Below are positions 19,645-29,076 of a stretch of DNA of 64,000 nucleotides, piece after piece. Within the stretch, counting starts at the first letter, position 1; every line of letters starts with the position of its first letter. The stretch comes from Paramoeba atlantica (taxonomy: Eukaryota; Discosea). The notes below the pieces were generated by a model. It ran no database searches and had not been told where the DNA came from. It saw only the letters and a program-made list of their open reading frames with translations. A program made the translations under genes and the position numbers. The DNA lies in the NCBI GenBank assembly GCA_977017575.1, contig CDRNVI010000053.1, forward strand, positions 744,001 to 808,000, given 5' to 3'.

Positions 19645-21666
19645 ATGTCTTGGGTTTCTTCACTTATTCATGCACAAGTTATGCTTCGCAAACTTCACGT
19701 TGCAACTTTTTCGGACTTGGTGAATTCAAAGTCAATGACGACGAATGAACTGTCATCTGTCTTAAAAACGACATGTGTGAGTTTTCCTGTCGATGATATT
19801 ATACAAACGATTCGTAATCTTGTTTGCTCGACTCCATCGCAGTGGAATCTAGCGACAAAACTTCTAAAAAGAAGTTTTTCTTTATTGTCTTCAGAACAAG
19901 CAAGTGCATGTGGGAGCTATCTTTTTCATCTACACCCAGATTTTTCTAGTTATTCTCTTGGAGAATACCTTCAAGGGGTAAAAAGCATTGAGAAGTACCG
20001 AAAATATAGGTCTGACGGAACACAGCTTGCAGAAGCACATTACGTTTTTCTTCGTAATTGGGATACCTCCATTCAAATTTACAAGGATGTTATAGCAAAA
20101 TGCCAAGATGTTTCTCAAGGGTTTTATTATCCTGAAAATCTTGTGGTAAATTGGATACTACAGCAACCTGCAAAGCGGTGGTGCGAAGGTTTGCATCTTT
20201 TAGAGCGCACAGAAACAACCCTTTCATCTATCTTGGGTCCACTGGTTCGCACGGCAGGTCCTTTGGGGATTTATATTTATCTAATACTAAAAAATAGATT
20301 TATTGACTACCGCAGTCAGTGGATTTCCAAGCGCATGCTATTACTGCCACAATGGAAAAATCGTTGGCTTCTCGGGTTTAAAATATTTCAAATAATTTCC
20401 AGTGGTTCATCTCTCCTGGCTGATGAGGCACGTTTACAATGCCTTTTTAACAAACAGTTGACTATCTGGGATGATTTGAACCATCCATTTGGACGTATTT
20501 TTCTTTACCTTTCCTCGATTCGCTGGCAAAAGACCTTTCCTGACTTCCAAAAACATCTTTTTCGATTTCCTCATGCTACGAGGCTTCTATCACTCATTCA
20601 AAATCCTTTAGAAATAGCAAATTCTACTGCTCTCAGTCACGTTATCGATACATTCGTTAGACAGCCAGATTTGGCGCCTGAAACTCTCGTAATTAAATTG
20701 GTGCAAGTTTCAAGAATAGTTCTCGAAAAAGAATATTGTCATCGCTTGTTTCTTAAATTGATGAAGCGCCGCTTCGTCTTGCTCGATGGCGAGCCCATAT
20801 CGCATTTAAATTTGACGTTGTATCCTGATCAAATATTGCAAATAAAATTTCAATCTTTAGCGCCGTTGGTTGGTTCAAGTCGCACGGCAAGTGGTACTCT
20901 TCCAGCGAGGCTCACTGAATCGACTATAAAAGCAGCAGGTGAGCACTCAGCCGAAGCAAGTGAATTTATAGAAAATGAAACCGAATTAAGTTTTCTTTCC
21001 GACCCCATGTTGATTGAAGAGATAAGCATCACACATGATAGTGCCTTTGCTTCAAAATTGAAGCCTGATTGTCCGCCTGATATAGAGTATGAACTGGGAG
21101 ATGGGAGTTCATTCGAAAAATCATTTATGGAAGGCGACTACGCAACAGATTCCATTATGAAACCGGAATCCATCTACACCTCGTGGAATGATGACGTACT
21201 TCAGGGCTTTTGTCCATCCGTTCGACCTTTTTGTGTATTGGTCCCTTATTTCTCTAACCATGCCTTACCCTCCTTGTTTCCAGGTAAACTTTTGAGCGAG
21301 AGGCGTTTATATCAATTTATTTCTGTCGATCTGCATCATCGACCTTCTTTGCGAGTGTACCAATGCATCACATATGGAGACAATTCCGAGATAGGAAAAA
21401 TAGTTAAAAAAATGCAGTTTCGGAATGAATTTATACTTGGATGCTCGTGTGCTAAGCAAGGTGGAGGTTCCTTTTTATCTTCCCCCTTGTGTACGGATGG
21501 AGCACCCTTGATAGCGCTTAAGGAGCTACATTTTCGTCATCCTCATACAGGAGAACGAGTACTTGTCGAGCGAACAACAAAACTTGACCGCATTGCGCAG
21601 ACCCTAAATACATCAAAGCGTGGACCGAGTTCAAAACGCACAGATCTAAAAAGTGTACAGGTATAA
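19645..21666 (+). CDS. Hypothetical protein, 673 aa, helical, unrecognised
   Basis: The protein has no motif that I recognise. The first 420 residues are leucine-rich and predicted by eye to be mostly alpha-helical in short paired segments (for example LAEAHYVFLRNWDTSIQIYKDVIAKC), a pattern seen in PPR-like organelle RNA proteins, which are abundant in kinetoplastids; this is only a resemblance. A less ordered acidic linker near 430-520 is followed by a compact C-terminal part with many beta-type residues (VRPFCVLVPYF, HHRPSLRVYQCITYG) and a basic tail. There is no clear presequence. The ATG at 19645 was preferred over a TTG one codon earlier. It starts after a long gene-free block. Confidence 0.7.
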   Translation: MSWVSSLIHAQVMLRKLHVATFSDLVNSKSMTTNELSSVLKTTCVSFPVDDIIQTIRNLVCSTPSQWNLATKLLKRSFSLLSSEQASACGSYLFHLHPDFSSYSLGEYLQGVKSIEKYRKYRSDGTQLAEAHYVFLRNWDTSIQIYKDVIAKCQDVSQGFYYPENLVVNWILQQPAKRWCEGLHLLERTETTLSSILGPLVRTAGPLGIYIYLILKNRFIDYRSQWISKRMLLLPQWKNRWLLGFKIFQIISSGSSLLADEARLQCLFNKQLTIWDDLNHPFGRIFLYLSSIRWQKTFPDFQKHLFRFPHATRLLSLIQNPLEIANSTALSHVIDTFVRQPDLAPETLVIKLVQVSRIVLEKEYCHRLFLKLMKRRFVLLDGEPISHLNLTLYPDQILQIKFQSLAPLVGSSRTASGTLPARLTESTIKAAGEHSAEASEFIENETELSFLSDPMLIEEISITHDSAFASKLKPDCPPDIEYELGDGSSFEKSFMEGDYATDSIMKPESIYTSWNDDVLQGFCPSVRPFCVLVPYFSNHALPSLFPGKLLSERRLYQFISVDLHHRPSLRVYQCITYGDNSEIGKIVKKMQFRNEFILGCSCAKQGGGSFLSSPLCTDGAPLIALKELHFRHPHTGERVLVERTTKLDRIAQTLNTSKRGPSSKRTDLKSVQV

Positions 21667-22038
21667 TTTTATTAAACATGTTTACTTAACTTTTTCTTTG
21701 AACAGGCACAAGAATATTATATACTTTGTTTGGTTTTGCTTGTTTTATTTGATCGGTCGATAAAAATTCATCAAACGAGTACGTGATTATAGCTATTCTA
21801 TTACGCACTTGCCTCTTAAAACTATTTTGGGTGTTATACTTCTTTAGGTAAAACGTAAAGAATTTTTCATGCGTGCAAATCAATCGTTTTCTTATTGAAT
21901 GTCTTGAAGCTTTTAAAACTAATTCCTGCGACTTCGCAAAAAACTCTTTTGCCAACTTCCTAAAAAAAATATTTTCTCAAGATTTCTTAGTATTTTAAAT
22001 CTATCTTTAGTAATATTTCTTGGTATCTTTATCCGATC
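21667..22038. other. Intergenic spacer, AT-rich
   Basis: No gene, repeat or RNA was seen. T-rich runs occur near 21960-22035 before the next start. Confidence 0.4.
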
Positions 22039-23352
22039 ATGGAAACTCGGAACTCGTCCTCAGCTTCATTTTACGAGAAATATTCTGATCACTTCAATTC
22101 ATTAGAGATTTCAGAGAGGGAAAGCAAAGCTGCTGAAAAAGCAAAGAGACGTCAAGCATTCCTCTCTCTTCACGGCTCAAAAGTATCTAATGCAGAGAAA
22201 TGTCGTCCAAAAACTCGGGCTGAAAGAAGAGGCCTCCAGGAAAAGCAACGAGCAGCCAAAGGTGTATTAAAGGAAGCTGTACCGCAAAGTCAATGCTCTG
22301 CAGTTTCAGTGGCTTCGAAAGAAAACATGTCAACATTATTTTCAATTCAAAAGGCAGATGTACTAAAGACGAAGGAAGGCGGGAATACAGTGGCAAAGTG
22401 TAATTCCACTCAAGAAATTCCTCTGATTCATTCGGCAATTTATCAATGCGGATTATGGCTTGAAAGTTTCTTGCTGTCCGGATGCAGTACAAGGTGCGCC
22501 GGAACAGCGCTGGCAATTAAATCATGTATAGAATCTTTAGAAGGAAAATCGGATTCTATTTTTGAGACCTCTAAATTCGTTGAAATTTTGCTGTTTCAAA
22601 TTTCTTTTCTTGAGAAATGTCGAACCTTTTCACCTGGATTAGAAAACTTTATTATATACCTAAGGCGAAGTCTATTCTCATTAGGCCAGCTCAGAATCTC
22701 AAAAAAAGAAGCTCTGACTCGTGCAACTAATTTTATTTCCGAATTTCTAATTAAAAACGTGCACTCGGCGCAGAAAACCATTATTCTGGGAATGTCTTGT
22801 ATCCGACATGACTGTTCTGTTCTCACCTACGGTCACAGTAACGTCATACGTGAGTTATTTCGAGCAACAGAACTCTCCAGCATACATTTCAATGTAACAG
22901 TTATGGATGCAGCCCCTCTTTTCGAAGGTCGAAAACTGTTTGTCGCACTTAAAAATTGTCCAAACATTTCCGTAACATACGGATTTATTAACAATATACA
23001 AAGTTTAATGAACGGAATAGATGTCATCTTGATGGGAGCCAGCGCGATTTCTTCAAACGGGGACGTTTTTTCTAGGTCAGGAAGCGCGGTAGTCTCCCTT
23101 AACGCCTCTCGTCTTCGTTTACCGATTCTGATTTTATGTGAGGCATACAAGTTTACGCATAGCATGAATAAGGTAATAACTGCAGTAGAAGATAATTTTG
23201 AAATTAAGGATAGTGTAATACGCACCTTGTATGATAAAATTCCCCCTTTAATGTTGACGGTCGTCAGAAGCGAGGACGGTCCAATCAATCCTTTAAATAT
23301 TGGAAGCTTATTGCTTGTGAAATCTCAAGGTGAATCTCAAGATGAACGCTAA
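22039..23352 (+). CDS. EIF2B4: Translation initiation factor eIF2B subunit delta
   Basis: eIF2B is the GTP-exchange factor for eIF2, and its regulatory alpha, beta and delta subunits sense eIF2 phosphorylation. The 437-residue protein has the delta-type N-terminal signature KTRAERRGLQEKQRAAKG near residue 54-70 and a C-terminal Rossmann-like regulatory domain: VMDAAPLFEGRKLF, VTYGFINNIQSLMNGIDVILMGASAISSNGDVFSRSG, LPILILCEAYKF. The N-terminal extension is shorter than in human delta. The Rossmann part alone could not separate delta from alpha or beta, but the AERR..QE.QRAAK block does. Confidence 0.87.
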   Translation: METRNSSSASFYEKYSDHFNSLEISERESKAAEKAKRRQAFLSLHGSKVSNAEKCRPKTRAERRGLQEKQRAAKGVLKEAVPQSQCSAVSVASKENMSTLFSIQKADVLKTKEGGNTVAKCNSTQEIPLIHSAIYQCGLWLESFLLSGCSTRCAGTALAIKSCIESLEGKSDSIFETSKFVEILLFQISFLEKCRTFSPGLENFIIYLRRSLFSLGQLRISKKEALTRATNFISEFLIKNVHSAQKTIILGMSCIRHDCSVLTYGHSNVIRELFRATELSSIHFNVTVMDAAPLFEGRKLFVALKNCPNISVTYGFINNIQSLMNGIDVILMGASAISSNGDVFSRSGSAVVSLNASRLRLPILILCEAYKFTHSMNKVITAVEDNFEIKDSVIRTLYDKIPPLMLTVVRSEDGPINPLNIGSLLLVKSQGESQDER

Positions 23353-23526
23353 GTTAATATTGTACTCTTTTCATTTACAGTTCTGTCGCTCATCACAACA
23401 GGTGTAATAGAAAAATAATAGCTTTTTGTTTTTTATTCAGTTTATGTATAAATAATCTCCAATAGATCATGAGTATATCTCATCAAAAATATAATCATTT
23501 ATTGAACATATTTTCTTGTCATAATC

Positions 23527-23997
23527 ATGTTTTTGCTTCGTAACCGCGCAGGTTTGTCGTCTGTTATCTATCTAAGGTGCCTGTTTAAAAACGTGTTATT
23601 GTCGATATGTTCCCTTATCATATCGTTTGTTCTTGGCGTGTTTGCCTTGATATTTTTTAGGGTATTTTTCAGATATGTGGGCAGAGTACTGGTAGATTTA
23701 TACAAAACTCAAGTTGCTAATTTCCTTCCTTTGCTTTCCATAGTGCGCTTTTTTGGTTTTCAGGAAACCGACAGTCTGTTTATATCGCTCTCAAAAGCAT
23801 CACCAAGTGGAACTGCAGCACTTCGCATCCTTTTTTGGTTTTTTGGACTTACGAGCGTTGCTTATCACTTGGTAAAGTTAATTAGTAAAGTCGGTCGGCA
23901 AAATCGAAATATGTCGAATTTTCTAGGCATACACGATTCGGATATACAAGCGTATGAGGAAGAGGTAAACCAAAACTGGAAATATTCTACACATTGA
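23527..23997 (+). CDS. Small membrane protein, 156 aa, unrecognised
   Basis: An ATG-started frame on the transcribed strand with two long hydrophobic segments, one near residues 18-50 (SICSLIISFVLGVFALIFF) and one near 97-118 (ALRILFWFFGLTSVAYHLV), and a short charged C-terminus (DIQAYEEEVNQNW). It is probably a two-span membrane protein. No family is recognised. The position between two housekeeping genes, with spacers of about 170 and 300 bases, fits a real gene. Confidence 0.6.
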   Translation: MFLLRNRAGLSSVIYLRCLFKNVLLSICSLIISFVLGVFALIFFRVFFRYVGRVLVDLYKTQVANFLPLLSIVRFFGFQETDSLFISLSKASPSGTAALRILFWFFGLTSVAYHLVKLISKVGRQNRNMSNFLGIHDSDIQAYEEEVNQNWKYSTH

Positions 23998-24300
23998 TTC
24001 TTTGTACTACTTTTAATATGTTCGTTCAATATATTCTATGTTCATTTTTTCATACATGTACATTTGCGTACATGTTTAAAGGCATGAAATCGTTTTTCCT
24101 ATCCCGAAATAACATTTCATATACATTCACATGGGGAAACCAGGATTGCTGAATCCGTACAGGCCAATTAACTGAGTGCGGACGGCAGACAGGGGTATTT
24201 ATTTGTTGACTTTTTCTAAGCGTTGAGATTTGAAGAGTCTTTTTTCTTACATTTTTGATATTTCTGATTAACTTAGTTCTTATTTCTTATTGAGTTGCAT

Positions 24301-25341
24301 ATGGAAGTCAGAGAGTCTGAGAAGCACATCCAACATGCGGAAAAGCGTTCTCCCTTGCCATGGGTTGAAAAATATCGACCGCAATCTATTGAAGACATTA
24401 TCGCGCACGAGGACATTATGTCTGCTTTATCAAAACTTATTTCTCTCCAACAAGTTCCTCATTTATTGTTTTACGGACCTCCAGGAACAGGTAAAACCAC
24501 AACTGTCTTATCTTGCGCCCGATTGATTTACGGCCCTGGTTCCCTCAAAGGAAATGTTCTCGAGCTCAATGCCAGCGATGAGCGTGGGATTGATGTTGTG
24601 CGACACCAGATTAAAGACTTTGCTTCCACCTCTCAAGTGTTCTCTCATGTCTCTTTTAAACTAGTAGTGCTCGATGAGGCTGACCAAATGACCTCGGAGG
24701 CTCAGGCTGCGCTGCGTCGTGTTATGGAGCGCTATACCAAAAATGTCCGGTTTTGCATTTTGTGTAATCATGTGAACAAGTTAATTCCCGCAATACAATC
24801 CCGCTGCACTCGTTTTCGGTTTGGGCCGCTTCGCAAATCACAGATGATGCCCCGATTGGTACACATTCTAAATGAGGAGTCGATATCTTGGGAGGACAGG
24901 GGTGTAGCATCTGCCATTCGCCTCAGCGGCGGTGATATGCGACGCTGTATCAATATTTTGCAGGGCACCGCAATGTCCTTTCATGAAGTCACGGAGGACA
25001 CGGTTCATCGCTGCACTGGTGCTCCTTCTCCAAAAACGATTTCTCAAGCAGTGGAAAAAATGCTTGGTGCGAATTTTCCTGAGGCTCATGAAGAGGTGAT
25101 GCAACTAACGTCGGCGCATGGGTTATCCACTCTAGATGTCGTCCGCGAATCTCATCACGTTGTCTCTCGTATCGAATTTTCTGAACCTGTAAAGGCGTTT
25201 CTTCTGCAGCGTCTCGCAACTTTAGAACATCAACTAGCTCAAGGTGGAAGTGAAAAAATTAATTTAGCCGCATTAGTTGGAGCTTTTCAAATTGCGAAGG
25301 AATCTGCTGCTCAAAACATGTCAATTATAAATGTTGTCTGA
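24301..25341 (+). CDS. RFC5: Replication factor C small subunit, RFC5 (human) / Rfc3 (yeast) type
   Basis: This AAA+ subunit of the clamp loader opens PCNA and places it at primer-template junctions. The 346-residue protein has PWVEKYRP at the start, Walker A GPPGTGKTT at about 59-67, ELNASDERGID (RFC box), Walker B VVLDEADQ (D125-D128), sensor CNHVNKLIPAIQSRCTRFRF with the SRC arginine finger, and GGDMRRCINILQ. The FASTSQVF and CTRFRFGPL segments favour the RFC5/Rfc3 subunit over RFC2 and RFC4. The ATG at 24301 is the first in frame; a TTG two codons earlier was ignored. An AG after a T-rich run lies about 27 bases upstream. Confidence 0.92.
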   Translation: MEVRESEKHIQHAEKRSPLPWVEKYRPQSIEDIIAHEDIMSALSKLISLQQVPHLLFYGPPGTGKTTTVLSCARLIYGPGSLKGNVLELNASDERGIDVVRHQIKDFASTSQVFSHVSFKLVVLDEADQMTSEAQAALRRVMERYTKNVRFCILCNHVNKLIPAIQSRCTRFRFGPLRKSQMMPRLVHILNEESISWEDRGVASAIRLSGGDMRRCINILQGTAMSFHEVTEDTVHRCTGAPSPKTISQAVEKMLGANFPEAHEEVMQLTSAHGLSTLDVVRESHHVVSRIEFSEPVKAFLLQRLATLEHQLAQGGSEKINLAALVGAFQIAKESAAQNMSIINVV

Positions 25342-26331
25342 TGTTTATATTATGAAACATTCTTCACACTGTAAAAGACAGTTCCAGGAATTTATGAGAC
25401 CTCTTTATTTTTGCATATTTATACTTGGTTCATAGGACATTTGTTTATGATTAATGAAAAGTACAGGACGCCAAAAAAGTGTATGTTTTTCTGTGGGCGA
25501 TAAACTATTATTATTTTCTTTTTAACGAGGAAATTTTTGACCCGGTACACTACACAATATCTGCACTCTAATTTATTCGATTCTTTTACTCTAAATCTTC
25601 AAAAACAAACTCTACCCACTAGTACCTCAGCTTTATTTCGAAATACACTACTGTTCTCTACAGACTGCGGATAAATGACTAACTCCCCGCCTTCTCATCG
25701 AGGCAAAGTGACACTAGAGCTTTTACCATTGGAAGATGCAATGAAAACCGACTGGGACTGAGTCGGTGTGGGTAAACGTTCCTAAACGCGGAGGTAGTTT
25801 TCAACGCGAAGCGCGCAGCATGAGTGACTTCCAAGTTGAAAACAACCGCCGCATTTAACGAAGCCACTATTGGGTTAATCCTTAAGAGATTTCTTTTCTT
25901 TGTATAAGAAGCTCTTCATCTTTCTGATAATTCGTATTCTAAATTGGGATTTTTTGTTAAGGAAAAAATCCGAACCATTGTATCTCTTCGCGGTAATCCG
26001 TTTTCTGAGAAGTACATGAGACTACGCTGCAATTTTATCTCTCTGGAGTTTGCAATTGATGCTGAGTTCGATGATAGCCCAAGAAATGCATGTAAAAAGA
26101 CTCCACTTCACTTTCATCCTCTAGCTGGTATGTACCTTGGAAAGTTGATGACTCTTAGGGAATATGAATGTTTCAGGCTGCCAAAATCGGTTTTTTTTGT
26201 CTTTTACAACCTATGGGCGATTGTACGGATTAAGAATCTAGGAATATCGTACTGATCGCAGTTTTCCAAAAATAGCGGAATCAAAAATCTCTGTGCATAG
26301 ATATAATTTTTTTGTTTATCGGTTATCAACA
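25342..26331. other. Gene-free region, 1 kb, with a hairpin-element copy
   Basis: The only structured content is a degraded copy of the 95-bp hairpin element (25783-25867). A 100-codon open stretch at 25944-26255 starts without ATG and resembles nothing known; it is treated as chance. Confidence 0.5.
25783..25867. mobile_element. Short hairpin element (95-bp family), degraded copy
   Basis: TAAACGCGGAGGTAGTTTTC, the central GCGAAGCGCGCAGCATGAGT and the right end AACGAAGCCAC followed by TA match the copy at 27595-27689. The outer left arm has diverged or been lost. The right arm is nearly intact. Confidence 0.8.
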
Positions 26332-26796
26332 ATGTTGCTACTTGAGCAGCCACCACTGGATCCGATGACCGAGGCTCTTACTTATGCCAGAGAGACGACT
26401 TTAAGCGCTGGAGCAGCTGGTCTGGCAGGGGGATACGTCATGGGGAGTGCTTTCAGCTTTCTTCATGCTATGATTACCGCCGAGACAACTACCCAAAGCA
26501 TGGGCATGAAGGATTTTCTTCGCTACTCTGTAAAAACGGCACATCGTAGTGGTTGCAACTTCGCCACCTTTGGCGTATTCTTTGGAGCCCTCGAGGTGGC
26601 TCTAGAAAAACGAAGAGGGAGGAAGGATTTCTGGAACCCGGCCACCTCCGGTGCTCTAATGGGTGGGTACTATGGATGGCGCTCGTACCGACATATGGGA
26701 CTCTGGGGTGGGGTGGTCGGTGGAGCCGTGGTCACCGTCTTGTTTGAAAAAATGATTGCTTACATGACAGGTACTCCAATGCATCCAACTTATTAA
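26332..26796 (+). CDS. Tim17/Tim22/Tim23-family mitochondrial inner-membrane protein, Tim22-like
   Basis: Family members form the protein-conducting part of the mitochondrial inner-membrane translocases. The 154-residue protein has four glycine-rich membrane segments: SAGAAGLAGGYVMGSAF, a second around GCNFATFGVFFGALEV, a third in SGALMGGYYGWRSY and a fourth in WGGVVGGAVVTVLF. The signature of basic residues after the second span (EKRRGRKDFWN) fits the Tim22/Tim17 ExxxxxxRxKxD-type loop. Kinetoplastids have few such proteins, so this is probably the main channel subunit or a close relative; respiratory-complex relatives of the fold are the alternative. The ATG at 26332 follows a T-rich run and was chosen over an upstream GTG. 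Confidence 0.72.
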   Translation: MLLLEQPPLDPMTEALTYARETTLSAGAAGLAGGYVMGSAFSFLHAMITAETTTQSMGMKDFLRYSVKTAHRSGCNFATFGVFFGALEVALEKRRGRKDFWNPATSGALMGGYYGWRSYRHMGLWGGVVGGAVVTVLFEKMIAYMTGTPMHPTY

Positions 26797-27185
26797 AGGA
26801 GACACCATTATTCACTTCTTAATCATTTCACATGTGGCGACTTGTGACGCGCGTATTTCGATTATCGGACTTACCTTGGCTGCGAATTTCTTAAGTATCA
26901 TAATTTTATAAAATAATACACTTCATTTTCGTCATCTCTGAGTTTTTCATAAGAATACGGTAAATGTATTTCTGTCCTCGGATTCATTGTTATGTTTTAC
27001 ATCTTTTAACTTGTTTTATCGGATGAGATTATCCGGCAGTAGGAAATATTCCGTGGCTCTCAGCTTGGACACTCACGTCTCGCGATCATCAAAGGTACAC
27101 AGTATTCTTGCGCAGTTAGTTATTGATGCGCAGTTCTTAGTCTAATATCGAGAATATTAACACCTCGTAGGGCACAGAACGTACA

Positions 27186-27476
27186 GCCTCCTTGTGGGAT
27201 GGAGTTAAGTGCGATGTGAATGGCTCGGTAACGAAGATTTATTGGGGTGGAAGGGGGTTACGTGGCAAACCACGTTGGGACTTCCTTCCTTCTACCCTTT
27301 CTCATCTTGATCTTGGAGTTCTTTTGTTTCCAGAGCGTCGGACGAATCCTTATCTGGGGCGGTGGATGTTGGAGTTCCTCCCAACTGCTCAAAATCTTTA
27401 TCTAGTCTATGGTCTACAGGGCCATCATTTTGCAAAACCGCGATTTCCCTGTTTGGAACTCGAGACGCTGTGGTAA
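27186..27476 (+). pseudogene. Relic of an LRR-family gene
   Basis: The open stretch begins with SLWDGVKCDVNGSVTKIYW, GGRGLRGKPRWDFLP and LSHLDLG, which matches the cysteine-capped N-terminal module and first repeat of the LRR genes at 43162 and 44170 (CDWEWVTC and CAWNGISC there). It has no ATG in position, the upstream part of the module is not recognisable and the later repeats are degenerate. It is a fossil of the same host family. Confidence 0.65.
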
Positions 27477-27594
27477 ACGATGGGTAATGGTAGGTCGGAA
27501 GGCGCGTATTGTGCGCGTTTAATAATTTTTCGCCGAAAAATCGAGCTATTTTACCCGACAAAATACATTATTCATGATGTTTTGGCAATTTTTA

Positions 27595-27689
27595 GTGGCT
27601 TCGTTAAACGCGGTGGTAGTTTTCAACGCGAAGCGCGCAGCATGAGTGACTTCTAAGTTGAAAACGACCACCGCGTTTAACGAAGCCAC
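27595..27689. mobile_element. 95-bp hairpin element with 33-bp inverted repeats and TA flanks
   Basis: The left arm at 27595-27627 starts GTGGCTTCGTTAAACGCGGT and the right arm at 27657-27689 is its complement with one mismatch. The loop of 29 bases contains GCGAAGCGCGC. TA stands on both sides. Almost the whole element is arm, so it is a foldback MITE. It lies immediately before copy 1 of the dispersed repeat. Confidence 0.88.
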
Positions 27690-27694
27690 TAAAA

Positions 27695-28925
27695 AAATAC
27701 AATAGGGGAAACAATTATGAAAAATCATTTTTTTGCAAAATATATCCGAAAAATTCCGAACTTGGCGGACCCGTCCTGAGGATGCGCGGGGGGCTCACCC
27801 CCAGGTATGGGGGTGGAAAATGAGCGCCAAGACCCCGGCTACTCTTTCTGGGGGTTTATTTTGAAAAATATTGTTTTCGAAAAAATTTCGTGCGGTATGC
27901 CCCCCCATGGACCCCCCCCATGGACCCCCGATTTTGTTTCAATTTTGGACCACCGGAGCCCCTTTTTATTTTTTTTCTTCGGCGCGGAAAATGTTTTGGT
28001 CCTTTTCTGCTAATTTTCTAATATTCCTATACCTCGTTATATTCCTATACCCTCTTAATATTCCTACCAGGAATACAACCGTATTAACCCGGACAGTGGT
28101 TTAATTCGGTCTACTTTACCTACATGCAATCATCCTAGCGGCCGAGCCAATGAACCTTCTCAAAAAATGTCAAAAAAAACCTACACGAAGCTACACGGAT
28201 TACCACGAACCTACACGTACCTACACAGCTCGTCACGGGCCAACGCAAACTTACACAGACCTACTGCATACTCTCCTATTAAACCCCTGGCCAAAATAAG
28301 GCACCCCCCTCCAAAATCTCAATGCTTCGCTTGTTTGAGCTAATTTTGGTAGCATTTTATAGATCTCAATGCAAAGAGTTTGCGCGTTAAGAAACGGAAC
28401 AAAAAATACAAAATGCATACATTTGAAAGTCTGATTACTACATTTTCACCCTTAAAAATTTCAAAAAAATTACGCCCTTTTAAACGAAAAAGTCTTCCCC
28501 CCTCTGAGAAATTCAGTTTTTTTCATGTGTTTTCGCTCATTTTTGTTGCAAACGAGAGATCACGCTTCCCTCACGAAGATGATTGCTGCCCTTTTTTCAT
28601 CGGGAGACCCCTCGTGCCCCTTGATCGCAAAATTGCGCATTCCTGGAAAACAGAAGTGGAACATCAAGTTTTTTATATATTTTTTGTTCCAAGGTTTTGG
28701 TCGACTAAAAATGGCGGGAACGTACAGATTTCAAAAATCTGAACGAAAATATGGTATCATAACTCTACCATGCTCCCTCGTGCAAAAGATATGGGGGGGG
28801 TGCCTTACTGATGGCCAGGGGTTTATATTACTGTGTTCCTCTTATATTTTCACTGTTTATGTCCACTTATTTTCCAATAATCGAGGGTAGAGCGGTAGTT
28901 ATACAACCACCGCAATGTACCTTAA
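27695..28925. repeat. Dispersed repeat, copy 1 (long form)
   Basis: Shared landmarks with copy 2 (40335-40790), in the same order, are AATACAATAG..GGAACAATT, CCGAACTTG.CGG.CCCGTCCTG, GCGCCAAGACCCCGGCTAC, TTCGTGCGGTATGCCCCCCC, GGACCACCGGAGCCC, TATTACTGTGTTCCT and AATAATCGAGGGTAGAGCGG followed by CCACCGCAAT. This copy has about 300 extra bases before its inserted 542-bp element. The family and coding origin are unknown; neither copy has a recognisable protein. Confidence 0.8.
28282..28823. mobile_element. 542-bp TA-flanked inverted-repeat element inserted in the dispersed repeat
   Basis: The left end AACCCCTGGCCAAAATAAGG, CACCCCCC and the right end GGGGGGTGCC, TTACTGATGG, CCAGGGGTT are inverted repeats of about 28 bp, flanked by TA at 28280-28281 and 28824-28825. 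The flanks joined without the element, CTCCTAT-TA-TATTACTG, closely match the uninterrupted sequence CTTCTATCATATTACTG of copy 2 at about 40683-40698. It carries no recognisable gene and is probably non-autonomous. A diverged partial relative lies at 43861-43968. Confidence 0.82.
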
Positions 28926-29076
28926 CTGAGAATTCGTTCTCCGGCTATATTGACGTAATTCATTTACCGTTTTTCATCTACCGTTTTCCACGTACATGAC
29001 TTTCGTATTCGGCTTGCATAACTTGTGGCTTACATACAGATTTATTTGCGTTTCATAAATTTATAGCATTTTTATT

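Larger units (their letters stand above)
26797..29076. other. Gene-free region, 2.3 kb, dense in repeat elements
   Basis: This holds an LRR relic, a 95-bp hairpin element, copy 1 of a dispersed repeat and a 542-bp element inserted in it, all listed separately. A degenerate run of CCTACACG-like units lies near 28180-28260. No intact gene was seen. Confidence 0.65.

Noticed and set aside
25944-26255. Open frame of about 100 codons between RFC5 and the Tim17/22/23-family gene
   Set aside because: It starts at TTG, has no recognisable family and lies in repeat-bearing spacer; chance is the simplest reading.
28380-28999. Overlapping + strand frames inside the 542-bp element and after it
   Set aside because: They start without ATG or deep in repeat DNA, are Phe/Ser/Lys-rich and match no transposase.
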